A stretch of 64,000 nt of DNA. Origin: Prasinococcaceae sp. CCMP 1430 (lineage: Eukaryota > Prasinodermophyta > Palmophyllophyceae > Prasinococcales > Prasinococcaceae). Position numbers and translations under genes: made by a program. Positions 1-10,390 of the stretch are shown here, piece after piece (position 1 is the stretch's first letter; every line of letters begins with the position of its first letter). Under the pieces are notes generated by a model. The model was not told the origin of the DNA. It saw only the letters and a list, made by a program, of their open reading frames with translations, and searched no databases. The DNA lies in assembly GCA_013416795.1 (NCBI GenBank), contig RQSC01000031.1:345466-409465 (forward strand). Direction: 5' to 3'.

Positions 1-588
1 CGGTGTGATCTTCTACAGCGCGTCGGCCGCCATACGGGCCGCCGCGGCGGCGGCGTGGACGCGCAGGAGGGCGAGCGCTTGCGGAGGCAAGGGGTCCCCC
101 CGCTGGCTGACGTCTCCGCACCGGCGTCGCCCCCACCCGCGACGCGCGGGCTGCCGCGCGCCAGGGGGACTGCGCGGCGGCTGTTCGGACCGCCGCCTTC
201 ATCGCACGAGCTCGCGGCCTTCTTTGCCAGCTCGGAAGAGGACGAGCGCCGACAAGCGGCGGAGGCGTCCGCTCGGTACAACTTCGACTTCGAGGCCTTC
301 AAGCCGCTGCCGCCTGGCGAGTGGGAGTGGGAGCGCCAAGGCGCTCCGGCCGGCCATGGCGCGCTTGGAGACGTGTCGGGTGAGGCGCCGCGCGGCGGGC
401 CCTCGTCCGACGCACCCGAGCACGAGGGTGTCGGGATGGGCCAAGAGCTGTCGCAGGCGCAGGCGCACGCAGGCGGCCAAGCGCAGCCGGCGTCAAGGAC
501 CACCCGCAGGCGAGAGCGTGACCGCAGCCAGGCGCGTGGGGCACCAGCGGCGCCCGCAGATGAGCCCACCCACAGCACTGAGCGGTGA
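1..588 (+). CDS. CDK inhibitor, KIP/CIP/KRP family (5' partial)
   Basis: The frame is open from the first base of the window to the TGA at 586-588, so the 5' end lies outside. It carries a cyclin-dependent-kinase inhibitory domain: a cyclin-docking RRLFG at 175-189, an acidic helix SSEEDERRQ, then YNFDFE at 277-294 and a PLPPGEWEWE stretch ending near 333. In the p27Kip1/KRP family this region clamps the cyclin groove and the CDK N-lobe to block cell-cycle entry; the protein is expected to be nuclear. The RRLFG start is animal-like, while the ELAAFF..PLPPGEWEWE spacing is closer to plant KRPs. The remaining roughly 85 residues are low-complexity. Lower-frame readings of the same DNA are arginine/alanine noise. 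The family call rests on these motifs. Confidence 0.72.
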   Translation, partial: RCDLLQRVGRHTGRRGGGVDAQEGERLRRQGVPPLADVSAPASPPPATRGLPRARGTARRLFGPPPSSHELAAFFASSEEDERRQAAEASARYNFDFEAFKPLPPGEWEWERQGAPAGHGALGDVSGEAPRGGPSSDAPEHEGVGMGQELSQAQAHAGGQAQPASRTTRRRERDRSQARGAPAAPADEPTHSTER

Positions 589-788
589 GACGCGCGCGCG
601 CGTCCTTGGTTCTGGCCATCGTGCCGCGAATCTGGCGACGGCGGTGGGGGTGCTTGCTGGTGCCCGCGCTCTCCGCCTCGCTCCGTTCCTCGCTGCCGCG
701 CTGATTGCGGCTCTCGTGGCGGCTCTCGCTGCCACCTCCGCGTGCTTCTCGCCCTGTCCGTTGCGGCGTGTACACACACTTGTATTTA

Positions 789-1910
789 TTACGGTACAAC
801 TCCTCCTGGCGCGTCCACCACATGCTTCCGCCTGCGCCGCCTGCGCCGGGTGCTGCGCGTCTCATCCTCCTCCTCCTCCTCCTCTTCGTCGTCGTCGTCG
901 ACGCCGTCTTCGTTATTCCGATGCTCGGTGCCCTCTGATACCTGTGTGAGCATGGAGGCGAGCGCTGCCTGCACCTCGCTCCACTTTTCCGCCTTCGTGG
1001 CTTCCTCTTCTGCGGAGAATGCGTCGCCTGTGCTGTCCGCGCCCAGCGTGAACACCCGCGAGCCCAATTCAGCGAGCTCTGTCTCCTCGGCGCTCTCCGC
1101 GCGCCCTCCCTCGCGCCATTCCCTCACACCTCGCACCGCCTCACGCTCCGCCCGGTCGCGCTTGGCGCGCACGTGGGCCGAGTAGTCATCCTCGCCGCCA
1201 ACGTCGCCGCTCTCCTCATCAGCGTCGGAGCCGAGCGCGAGCAGCGAATCCTCGTCGATGACGGGCGCGGTCGGGCGCGCCCCGTCGCCTGCGCCGCTCG
1301 AAGGACCACTGAGCCTACGCATCATGTCAAAGAAGCCAACCGCCCCCGCGTTGCCCAGCGTGCCCGCCGCGAGTCCGAAGACACCGCTAGTGCCAGCGGC
1401 GTGCTGCGTCTTCGCGTTGGCGCGGTGTGCGCGCTCGTCTTGGGACCGCGCACGGAATGACGCACTGCCGAGACACCCTGGACCAGCGAGCGACGTGCAA
1501 GGTGCGTCGCCCGCGCTTCGCATGCCTCCGCTCCTGGTGTGACGCACACGCGACAGGCGTCAGCACGGGGGTTCAGGACAGCGCTCGCGCAGAGGACGCT
1601 CCAGGGGACCCGCATCCGCGGCGTGCAATCTCTCTCTCTCTCTCTCTCCCTCGATCGCACGGCGCGCACGGCGGTGCACGCACCTCGAGTCGTGCACCCC
1701 TGCCCTGTACGCGTACATGAGCGGCCCGGCATCGAGCGCGGCCGCCGCGTGCGCCGCGAGCCTCGCCGCGGGCAGCTCGACGTGCGCGCGTGCCCACGCC
1801 GCCGCGGGCGGCGCCGCAGCAGCAGCGGCTTCGGCGACGGCCGTGGGCGGAGCACTCGAGCGCGCGAGGAGCCCGAACAGCATCAAAAGGAGCGCTCGTG
1901 CCGCGCGCAT
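789..1910 (-). CDS. Secreted or ER-lumen protein with segregated acidic and basic tail
   Basis: Two exons give 323 residues: 1684-1910 (ATG at 1910) and 789-1533, joined by a GTGCGT..CCAG intron that keeps frame. The first 26 residues form a clear signal peptide (MRAARALLLMLFGLLARSS). A weakly hydrophobic glycine-rich stretch lies near residue 160 (GVFGLAAGTLGNAGAVGFF). The C-terminus is charge-segregated: a run of aspartates and glutamates, then eight arginines and a lysine, then a short apolar tail. I do not recognise the family. It converges with the CDK-inhibitor gene, and the 200 bases between them hold a TGTACACACACTTGTATTTATTACG stretch that could serve 3'-end formation. Confidence 0.5.
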
Positions 1911-2171
1911 CTCGCGCCGCCCTCTCTTCGGGCCGATGGTAGGTGCGGCGCCCCGCACGCGCCATGTGGCGCGCCGCGCGCGTAAGCACCACATCGCGTG
2001 CGCTGCGCGCTGCGGCGCAGCACGCGGCGTGCGCCAGCGGCGATGACCATCCAGGGGTTCTCGGTACGCCGCGCCTGCGCCGGCGCTTGCGAGTCGGCGC
2101 GGCGGCCGTGCGGCGCCCTCCGCGCCCCCTGCCTCATCCGCCCTCGCCGCTGACCCCTCGCGCCTGGGCTC

Positions 2172-3203
2172 ATGAAGAACATCAAGTACGGCCTGACGGT
2201 GCCCGCAAAGAGAGGCGAGGCGGCGGCGCGAGGCGGCGCCGGCGGCGGTGGCACGCGCCCGGGTCAGCTCGCGGTTTTCGCCGCAGCGGAGGCCGAGGAA
2301 GAGGAGAGCGTGGACGCGCAGGTCGCGCGCGCGGCGGCGAGGCGCGCCGCCGCGGCTGCGGCCGCCGAGGCTGCCACTGAGGCCGCACTTGCAGGCGCAT
2401 ATGACTACGACGGCACGTACGACGCGGACGCTCGCGCGGCGGCTGGCGCGCGCGCGGCGCGCACGTCGAATAGGAGCAGCAAATACATCGCCGACCTCAA
2501 GGAGAAGGCCGCGCAGCGCGCGCGCGAGGAGGAGATCGCGCGCGAGCGCCGCATCGCGCGCCGCCACGAGGCTGACGACGAGCAGTTCGCCGACAAGGAG
2601 AAGTTCGTCACCGCCGCGTACAAGGAGGAGCTTCAGAGGCGCGAGCTCTGGGAGGCGGAGGAGAACAAGAAAGAGCAGGCAGACGCCGCGCGTGGCTACA
2701 ACGCGGGCGCGTTCTTGCGCAACCTCACAGGTGCAGGCGGCGCGCCGAGGACGGCGGGAGGGGCGGGTGCCGGGGCGGATGCCGGGCGCGCGCCAACGGC
2801 GGCGGACCAAGCAGCGGAGGGCGGCCGTGCCGACCCCGGGGCGGGGCGACAAAAGCGACGGTGGGAGCCCGTGGGCGATGGGCCTAACGCGAGTGCAGGC
2901 GCCGGCGCTGGGGCCGCTGATGGTGGGAGCCGCACAAAAAAGCAGCGCTGGGGGCCGCCGGCCGCGACGGGCGGGGAAGCAGCTGCCGCCTCGGCAGCAG
3001 CGGCTCACTATATGCAGCAGCAGAAGGGGCAGCAGCAACGGCAGGGGCAGGGCGCCCCGGCTATGCCTGAGGATGCGGCCACCGAACCTGTCGGTCCCAC
3101 GGAGGAAGAGCGCGCACGCGCGCTTGAGGAGAAGCTCGCGTCCGCGCGCGAACGCTACCACACGAGAGCAGCAGCGCGCGCTGCCGCGGGTGAGGCCTTC
3201 TGA
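2172..3203 (+). CDS. NSRP1: Nuclear speckle splicing regulatory protein 1 (CCDC55/DUF2040 family)
   Basis: A single exon of 343 residues with ATG at 2172. The family signature is complete: an N-terminal KYGLTVPAKR (human counterpart QYGLILPKK), the YDYDGTYD block near residue 76, SSKYIADLKEKA, a basic coiled coil, then ADKEKFVTAAYKEELQ near residue 140. NSRP1 proteins are nuclear-speckle RNA-binding factors that modulate splice-site choice. The C-terminal half is alanine/glycine/glutamine-rich with two KKQRWGP or KRRWEP-like basic clusters. The length is shorter than animal NSRP1, which carries a long RS-type tail that is absent here. TGTACACATG follows the stop by about 130 bases. Confidence 0.85.
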   Translation: MKNIKYGLTVPAKRGEAAARGGAGGGGTRPGQLAVFAAAEAEEEESVDAQVARAAARRAAAAAAAEAATEAALAGAYDYDGTYDADARAAAGARAARTSNRSSKYIADLKEKAAQRAREEEIARERRIARRHEADDEQFADKEKFVTAAYKEELQRRELWEAEENKKEQADAARGYNAGAFLRNLTGAGGAPRTAGGAGAGADAGRAPTAADQAAEGGRADPGAGRQKRRWEPVGDGPNASAGAGAGAADGGSRTKKQRWGPPAATGGEAAAASAAAAHYMQQQKGQQQRQGQGAPAMPEDAATEPVGPTEEERARALEEKLASARERYHTRAAARAAAGEAF

Positions 3204-3885
3204 GCGCCGGCTCTCGCGCGGCGGGCGTCGGTGACGGGCGACGTCTCGAATTGGCGGCGCGGAGGCGAGGCGCGCGGCGAAGCTCGCGCCTGCAGGCCAC
3301 AGCCGCCCTCGCAGACGCCTGGAGCTCCCTGCCCGCGCAGTGTACACATGTGCTATAGACTCGCACAGGCGCCCACCGCGCCGCGAGCTCCGTGCGCGCG
3401 CCCGCCTCCGCGCCGTCGTCCATCGGCGCATGGCTCGGCGGCAGCCCTCGGGTGCGAGCTTTGTTCACTCTAACCCTAATCCTGCACCGTACCCTAATCC
3501 CACGTCAGCGAGCTCGGGCGGCGCGCTCGGTCGGTCAGCCTCAGTCGCGGGCCGCTCCCCGAAATCCGGATCAAATCCTGGCCACGTCCGAGCTCCCCCC
3601 GCCGCAACCCCAAACCCTCGCTCCTCTCTCGCCCGCTTTTTGATCGGCCGCCTCGGCCGGGGCGCCCGCGCGGGCCCCGGGGGGCGGTTCGGGTTCGAAT
3701 TGCGGCCGGCCGGGTGGCGGGGCCCAGGCGGGTGCGTTTTGATGGCGTTTTGTTAGCGTGCGCGCCCTTGTTAGCCGCCGGGGTGGGTTGGTGGGTGGGT
3801 GTGCGAGGGGGGGGGGGAAGTGGGGTGGCAGCGGGGAGAAGGCCGCGCGCGCGGCGAAGTGAGCGCCGAAAGCGAGCAAGCGCAG
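3204..3885. other. Intergenic region with telomere-like and TTTTGATGGC motifs
   Basis: No protein-like frame is seen. It holds the 3' flank of NSRP1, two AACCCTAA/ACCCTAA telo-box-like elements (3472-3479 and 3491-3497), ATCCGGATC near 3567, TTTTGATGGC at 3737-3746 and G-rich tracts (GGTGGGTTGGTGGGTGGG around 3782, ten Gs around 3809). It probably contains the promoter and perhaps a first exon of the next gene. Confidence 0.4.
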
Positions 3886-5587
3886 TGTACGGCGGTGGGA
3901 TGACGCGGAAACCGCCGACAGCGGCGTCAGCGCCGGCGGCAGCGGCGGCGTCAGCGCCGGCAGCGGCGTCAGCGCCGGCAGCGCCGGCGCGTCCACAGCC
4001 GATTTTGCCGACGCTGCTGGCGCGGATGAGGGCATCACCATCCGCATACCTAGCCCCGCGCAGGTGGCGCGCGCCGCGCAGCGGAAGGCAAGCGAACTGC
4101 AGGAGAAGGTCACGTCGCAGCTCGGCGGCGGCGAGCGCTCTGACGCGCAGGAGCAGAAAAAGCGGGCGAAGAAAGCGGCCGAGTCAGCGAAGAAGGCCGA
4201 GGCGGCCAAGAAGGCTGCGAAGGCCAAGAAAATAGGTCCGACGCGCTGCACTTCGGCGCCGCACGCGCTCGTGGTATGCACACGCCGGGCACTCCCTGAC
4301 GACCGCGCCCCCTCATGCACTTGTCGCGCGCCCCCACGCCGCCCGAAACTCGCCGGCGCTTGCCCAGGCGTCCCGCGCTCGGCGCTCCCCCCTGGTAGCG
4401 TGGTGCGACGGGTTGCAGGCAGCACCGGCGGCCAAGCCCAGTACGTCGCCACGCTGCCCAACGGCAAGCTGGTGCGCGTCCAGCCGCCAGGGCTCGTCGA
4501 CTCCGCCGCTCCGTGGCTAGCACTTGGCGTGCTGGGCTTCGGGGTGTACAAGCTTATCCAATTCGTCAACGACGGCAGTGCGCGCGGTGTGTTCGCGCGG
4601 CAGACCCGCGGCCAGCGCGTGGTGTACGATCGCACGCTGGGCGGGCGCGCCATCACCCTCAAGGGCGAGGCCGCGCGCCCGCGCAGACGCACGAGCGTAT
4701 GGTCGGACGCGGCAACTGCGTCCGAGCGCGGCAAGTCGGAGGCGGAGGTGCTCTCCGATATGGCCGCCGTGCCGTCGTCGCTTTCTGGGAGTGGCGGCAG
4801 CGTGCTACCCACGTGGTGGCCCGAGCCTGTCCAGCGCACCAAGGTGCAGTCTGACTTTGGCGCGGAGGCCGCGCAGACGGTGTGGAGGGGCATTTCATCC
4901 GCGAGGCTGTCGGGGCGAGACCCGTCGTTGCTCGACCTGCAAAAGCTCAGGCAGGTGTGCGACGACTTCGGGGTGGGCGTCAGCGTGCCTTCGGGCACCG
5001 AGCGCGACGCGGTGATGCGATCCGGCGTCAAAGCGGCGGTAGACGCGGTGGAGAGCGGCAGTGGTGGGACGCTGACGAGCGTATCGTCCGCTCGCAGCTT
5101 CGTTTCGGGGCTAGCGCTCGACCTGGGCGTAGAGCCGGAGCGCGCGGCAACCATGCTTGCAGCAGCTGTCGCGGCCAAGTGCCGCGGCTCCATTCTAGGG
5201 GCCACCGCGCGCTTGCGCGCGCAGGATGACCTGGGTGCCATTCGCGCGCTCAAGGGCATGTCCAGACTGCTGGCAGCGTTGCCACCCGCGGAGGGATCCG
5301 CCGAGCTCGGCCTCGTTGCGGACACGCTTGGGCCCAGGTGCGCGCGCGCCTTCGCAGTCGCGCTGCCGCGTGCGCGTGGGTATGCCAGGGCGCGTTGGGA
5401 TGCATTCTCGAGCGCCGTTTGCTGACGCGCGCGCGTGCGCGCGCACTGCCTCGCGGGATCGTGCCCGTTCACTTTGTGCAGGGTGAAGCTGAGCGAGCGC
5501 GAAGCGCTGCTCGAACTCTACGCGACTGCCGACGTCGGCGAAACGAGAGCGACCGCTTCGGAGGCACTCGGACTTCGCTCTAGCTAG
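3886..5587 (+). CDS. Membrane protein of unknown function with alanine/lysine N-terminal helix
   Basis: The 5' end is unresolved: a CAG acceptor at 3885 opens a frame running to 5337, then a GTGCGC..CAG intron (5338-5481) leads to a last exon 5482-5587 ending VKLSEREALLELYAT..LGLRSS. The N-terminal part is a lysine/alanine-rich helix (KKAAESAKKAEAAKKAAKAKK). One membrane span follows near nt 4510-4570 (APWLALGVLGFGVYKLIQFV), preceded by YVATLPNGKLVRVQPPG. The C-terminal half is helical. A further phase-consistent intron may run 4236-4367, but this stretch is also open in frame, so retention cannot be excluded. A plastid-membrane location is plausible from composition only. I do not recognise the family. 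Confidence 0.55.
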
Positions 5588-5810
5588 CGGTGGCACTGCC
5601 ACTATAGTAGCGACAGCCTTTGAATCATACTTCGTAGCTTGATGGTAGCACACGCGACTGCGCGCCAGGGCGTGCCGGCGCGCGCGTGGCTCCCTCGATT
5701 TGCGCAGTGCCAGGCGAATAGGCGATACCCTCAGCCTTTGGCCGTTCACGTGCGCGCACGGTCGAGGTTGTCTCACGTGTCGTCTTACGCGAGATCGAGG
5801 CGCCGCGCCT

Positions 5811-6878
5811 CTAACCTCGTTGCTGCTGTGTCGCGTCGCCAACCGCTGGAAGCTTGACCTTCGCGCTGTGAGTCAGGCTGGTGTCAGGCGCTGCCATAGC
5901 CGAGTTAGCAATCGCGAATGCCTCCTTGTCCTTCGCACCCATGAGGAGGCCCGAGTTGGTCGAAAGCGCCTCGATGAATTCGCCAACGTCGATCAAATTG
6001 TTACCATCCTTGTCCATGATGCCCATAAACACCGCGATGTCCTCGTCTGAAAGGGGCTCTCCGCCAAGCTCGGTCATCACCACACGGAACTCGTCGGCGC
6101 TCATGTTGCCGTCTCCGTCCCGGTCGAAATACTTGAAGGCGGCCTTGAGGAGTTCGAGCTCGTCCGTGGACGAGTCAATTACGTAAAACCACAGATGTAG
6201 CGCCTCGGCCCAGGTCACGCGGAGCAGCCGCTCGGCGCTCACTTCCTCTTCACTGTACACGCGTGGCAGCGAGCTCGCGGCGGCGCCAGGCAACGCGCGC
6301 CCGCCCGCGTGCGAGCCCTGGCGCGCAACCTCACCGCCCCCCGCGGACGGCCTTGCGCTGGCCTCGTTGACCGCGGCGGCGGCCGCCGCCTCGTGCGCCT
6401 CCGAGTTGAGCTGGTTGATTGCCTGCATGTTCTCGATAGCCATTTCCGCCCCACCCTCCTCCACATCGTAGTCGACCCCCGGCAGCAGACGCGGGCCGTC
6501 GGCGCCCGCGCGCAGGCGGTCCTCGTTGATCACCGCCCACTCCTCAACCGTCCCCGCGCGTGGGTTGGCGCCGACCATGCGCAAGAAGGTATTCACTTCG
6601 TACCAGTAGATGGTGTCGCGAGTTTTGAGAGCTGCGGCCTTGGGCAGGGGCTTGCCCCCAGCCACCGCCCTGGCGTTGTCGAGATCGGTGGCCTTGGCCG
6701 TGCTCTCGAAGAGGCTCCGCGCGCGCGCGAGCATGGCCGGAGACAGCCGCCCCTCCGCGCTCTTGTCGTTAAAGGGCACGGGGCCTTTCGACTCATCGGC
6801 CTTATTAATCTTGCCAAAGAATGATGACGCACGAGCTTTCACCACCGCACGACCCAGCTGCGGCGGGCTCTGAAGCAT
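5811..6878 (-). CDS. EF-hand calcium-binding protein (two canonical EF hands)
   Basis: 355 residues from the ATG at 6878; the frame stays open to a GTG at 7019, so an alternative start or upstream exon would add an N-terminal extension. Two adjacent canonical EF-hand loops lie near residues 254-300: DRDGDGNMSADE and DKDGNNLIDVGE, both with acidic residues at positions 1 and 12, so calcium binding should be intact. The upstream two thirds is unlike calmodulin: an apparently structured region (TIYWYEVNTFLRMVG, PRLLPGVDYDVEEG) followed by an alanine-rich linker. No membrane segment. It may be a calcium sensor with a specific partner domain. It converges with the preceding unknown membrane-protein gene (223 bases apart). 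Confidence 0.7.
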   Translation of the reverse strand: MLQSPPQLGRAVVKARASSFFGKINKADESKGPVPFNDKSAEGRLSPAMLARARSLFESTAKATDLDNARAVAGGKPLPKAAALKTRDTIYWYEVNTFLRMVGANPRAGTVEEWAVINEDRLRAGADGPRLLPGVDYDVEEGGAEMAIENMQAINQLNSEAHEAAAAAAVNEASARPSAGGGEVARQGSHAGGRALPGAAASSLPRVYSEEEVSAERLLRVTWAEALHLWFYVIDSSTDELELLKAAFKYFDRDGDGNMSADEFRVVMTELGGEPLSDEDIAVFMGIMDKDGNNLIDVGEFIEALSTNSGLLMGAKDKEAFAIANSAMAAPDTSLTHSAKVKLPAVGDATQQQRG

Positions 6879-7651
6879 CGTCGGTGCCGCGCCGAGAGTG
6901 GCCGCCCCCCTGCGCGCTTCAGCAGGGCCGGCAGTCTCGCCCACACCGCGTTTAGCGACTGCCGCGCTCAAATCCACCCGCGCAACGACCGCGCTCGCGA
7001 CGCACGCGCGATCCCACACGCCCCGCCTCCCTCACCCGCCGCCCAGAGCTTCCGCGCGCACTCAAACGTCGGCTGCGCAACGTATGCTCCCCTCTCCCCT
7101 CCCCCCCAACGACCTCTCTCTTCCCTCCTCCCTTCCCTCCGCCGCGCCTCGCTCCCCCGCTCCGCGGCGCGCCGCGAGCGCGCACTCGCTCCGCGCGGCC
7201 CCGCGCGCGCGCGCACGCGTTCCCCGACCGACGGGCGGAGCCCGGTTGAGTGAGGAACTCGCTCGGATCGGCCGCCAGCGCTGCATTACGGTATGGACAT
7301 TAAAGGGTTTGCGAAAGGCGAACCACACCGAGGAAGGCGGGCCGGGAGCGGAGCGCTGCAGGCCGCTGCGCGCGGGGAGAGGGGGGGTGAAGGGGAGGGG
7401 AAGGGGGCGCTGCGGCGCCGGCACACACCACCGCGGCCGCCGGCGAGCGAGCAGGTGAGCGAGCGAGGCGAGGGGTCCCGCCGACGTCCGCTTCGGGGCC
7501 CCATCCCCCGAAGGCGAGAGTCGCCGAGGGTTGAGCAGGGGCGGGAGAATCTGCCAGGTGCAGCGACCAGGAGCGCCCGCCGAGGGCGCTGGCGGCGCCG
7601 TTTGTGAGCAGGTGCGGGAGGGGGGGGGGTCGACGAGGCGCGGGGACCGTA
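6879..7651. other. Divergent promoter region, CT- and GC-rich
   Basis: It lies between the starts of the EF-hand gene (-) and the KH-WW gene (+). It contains long pyrimidine tracts around 7080-7150 and guanine runs near 7380-7410 and 7619-7629. No protein-like frame, RNA gene or repeat unit is recognised. Confidence 0.35.
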
Positions 7652-9762
7652 ATGGCGGCGCGGCCGCCGCCGCCCAGCGCTATGGGCGGCGGTGATCGCG
7701 ACGCTAAGCGTGCCAGGCACCACGGCGGTGCCGGCGCGCAGCCGCCACTCCCGCCGCGAGGCGGTGATGGCGCGTACCCGATGGGCGGCGGGGGCGGGAG
7801 GGACGGACCGGGCCCAGAGTGCGTCCTGGACGTGCACGTGCTCAAGTCGCTCTGTGGCAAGGTGCGTTCGCCGAGTGCTCGCCAGAGCGCGCGGGGCCAG
7901 CCGCGCGGGCACCTGCGAGCGAGCGAGCGATCGAGCGAGCGCCGCGGTCCGCGTTTCCTTTAGGGTTGATCTGTTGTGCTCCGCGCTGCCGATCTCCGAG
8001 CGGGCGAGCCAACGTCCTGACGGCGCTGCCACGTCCCTCCCCGACCCTCTCTGCTTGCGTCGGCCACCCGTCGCCTGCGACCTGCACGCAGATCCTGGGC
8101 TACGGCGGCAACATGATACGCGAGATGGAAGCATGCACAGGCGCGCGCGTGTCAATCTCCCCCGTCGGAATGCGCGACGCTGCTGAGGGCTGCCGCGTCG
8201 TGACGCTCAGCGGCACGCCAGTGCAAGTGGCGCAGTGTCGCTGGGAGGTCATTCGCGCCGTTGGGGAGACGGGTGTCGTTCAGGAGCGCAGTCGAGGCGC
8301 AGCGGCGCCCGCGGACCTCGCGTCGCGTGGTGGAGGCGGCGGGGGTGGGGGCAGGGGCGGCGGTGCACCTCGCGGTCCGCCCGGCGGAGGCAGCGGCATG
8401 CGCGAGCAGTACACCGTCGAGTACCCCGTGCGTGACCCGGCCGTCATCGGCCGCATCATCGGGCGCGGCGGAGAAACAATCAGGAAGCTACAGGTGGAAT
8501 CAGGCGCGCGTATGGAGGTCGATCGCGCGACGGACCGCGTGACCATCAAAGGCAATGACGAAACCATCAACCACGCGCGCAGGCTGCTGGACGACCTCCT
8601 CGGCACTTCGAGGGAGTACGGTGGTCGAGGCGGAGAGCGGGGCGCCACAGGGCTTGGGGGGCAAATGGGCGGCGGCCCGATGGGCGGCGGTCCGATGGGC
8701 GGCGGTCCGATGGGCGGTCCGATGGGCGGCGGTCCGATGCGCGGCGGTCCGATGCGCGGCGGTCCGCTGGGCGGCGGCCCGATGGGCGGCGGCCCGATGG
8801 GCGGCGGCCCGATGAGTGGCGGCCCGATGAGTGGCGGCCCGATGAGTGGCGGCCCGGTGAGTGGCGACCAAGCGATGGGTGTGGTGCTACCGGGGGGCAA
8901 CCCATCGTTCGTGACGTTGCACGCGCCCGGGCAGCTCGGCCGTGTGATTGGCCGCCGCGGCGAGATGGCTCGCCGCATCGAAGAGGAGACGGGCACGACC
9001 ATCGAGATACGCAAGGACGTGGGCAACGTTGAGATACGCGGCGCACCCAGCGGCGTTTCGCGTGCTCTGCAGCGCGTGCAGGACATCGTGCGCGATGGCT
9101 ACGCTCGCGGACCGCCCACGACAGACAAGGGGAGGCCCATAAAGGGCGACCACGGTGGCGGTGACGGAATCGGCAAGCGCAAGCGCCACGACGACCTTGG
9201 CGGGGGTGCGATGGCGCTCTCGGCCGGCGTCGGTGGTGTCGGCGCGCAGAACACGGAGCAGGGCCTTCCGGGTCTCGGAGCGTTGCAGATGGGTCGGCGT
9301 GGCACAGCGGCCGCAGGCATGGGCGGCGGCGCGGCGATGGGCATGGGCATGGGCACGGGCACAGGCATGGGCATGGGCATGGGCGCCGGCATGGGCATGG
9401 GCACCGGCATGAGCATGGGCAACGCCGGTGGGGGCGGGGAGCAACAGCTCGAATTGGAGGGCTGGTCGCCGCCGCGCCAACCCGTGGCACTGCAGCAGCC
9501 ACAGCAGCAGGTTGGTCTGCCTGGCCTGCAGCAGGTGCAACAGCAGCCGCCGATGGGGCAGATGCTACAGCAGCAGCCATCGCAGCAACAGCAGCCGCTG
9601 CCACAGCAGCAGCAGTTCAGCGCCGCGATGGGACAGATGCCCCCGCAGGGCGGCGCCGGCAGCGCCGGCGCCTGGAAAGAGATGCGGACGGATAGTGGCG
9701 AGCTGTACTACTGGAATGTGACCACCAACACGACGTCGTGGGACCGGCCGCCCGGGCTCTGA
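7652..9762 (+). CDS. Triple-KH, WW-domain RNA-binding protein
   Basis: Two exons (7652-7861, 8092-9762) joined by a GTGCGT..GCAG intron with phase 0 give 626 residues. KH1 spans the splice (VLKSLCGK / ILGYGGNMIREME). KH2 (about residues 173-240) has the GRGG loop and KH3 (about 339-405) the GRRG loop, so the GxxG RNA-gripping motifs are present. Between KH2 and KH3 lies a tandem GGGPM-type repeat (8664-8870). Later come an MGMG repeat (9336-9420) and a glutamine-rich stretch. The C-terminus is a WW domain (WKEMRTDSGELYYWNVTTNTTSW) with both tryptophans, expected to bind proline-rich ligands. This suggests a nuclear splicing or mRNA-binding role resembling FUBP/KSRP or plant KH proteins; the WW addition is unusual. 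The intron holds a TTTAGGGTT element. Confidence 0.85.
8664..8870 (+). repeat. In-frame 15-base minisatellite (GGGPM repeat)
   Basis: Tandem copies of a 15-base unit, roughly ATGGGCGGCGGCCCG with C/T, M/L, G/R and G/S variants, encode GGGPM. One copy is shortened to GGPM. The period is a multiple of three, so copy-number change keeps the frame. Confidence 0.85.
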
Positions 9763-10390
9763 GGTCTGAGGGAGGGGAGAACGCGCACTGTGCGGCCCCT
9801 CGCCGCCCGCGGTGCCAGGTCCGGCAGCCCTCCCAGCGCTGGCGCGAACCCGCAGGGTGGGGCGAATCGAATCCGCCGCGCGGCCTCGCATACATGTATG
9901 CACTGTGAGCAGACAATAAATTCACACCTTGGATACAATTACCCACGGGCGACTCAATATTCTGGCCTGGCGCGCATACGCGCACACGCCGCGTGGCGAA
10001 CTGCCGGCCACGAGTTTCGCCGCTAGTTAGGGTCGATCATTGGTAGGGTATATGATCGGCGCATGATATATCAGAATGAATGAGGAATACGGTGGGTGAG
10101 GTTCAGGTTACGACGCAGATCGGCGGATAACGCGAACGCGTGGCCGGCGCATGCCGCGCTGCCAGTGTGCGGGCGCACGGCGGTGGTCCTGCGGAGGGCG
10201 TAGGGGGGAGGCAGAGAGCTGCTGCCGTGGGCCACACGCACCGACGCGGCGACACACCGCACCATAACCGTAACCTAAACAAATTAGAAATGACGTACTG
10301 TATCGCAGACGAATTGACGCGACATTAAGGTAAGACCCTAGATGTATATCAAAACGAACGAGTCGGTTTTTTTCATGGGCAGAGGGATGA
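9763..10390. other. Intergenic region between KH-WW and methyltransferase genes
   Basis: The 3' flank of the KH-WW gene (ACATGTATGCACTG and AATAAATTC at 9891-9925) is followed by locally AT-richer sequence with TTAGGGT at 10027. No coding-like frame is supported; opposite-strand open frames read as arginine-rich noise. Confidence 0.35.

Noticed and set aside
1560-3431. 623-codon minus-strand frame opposite NSRP1
   Set aside because: Arginine/alanine-rich shadow of NSRP1 codons; only its last part (from ATG 1910) belongs to a real gene.
3681-3705. GGTTCGAATT, resembling a tRNA B box
   Set aside because: No matching T-stem, anticodon arm or acceptor stem around it.
3571-5472. 633-codon minus-strand frame opposite the unknown membrane protein
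   Set aside because: Serine/alanine/proline-rich composition typical of antisense readings in GC-rich genes; no motif.
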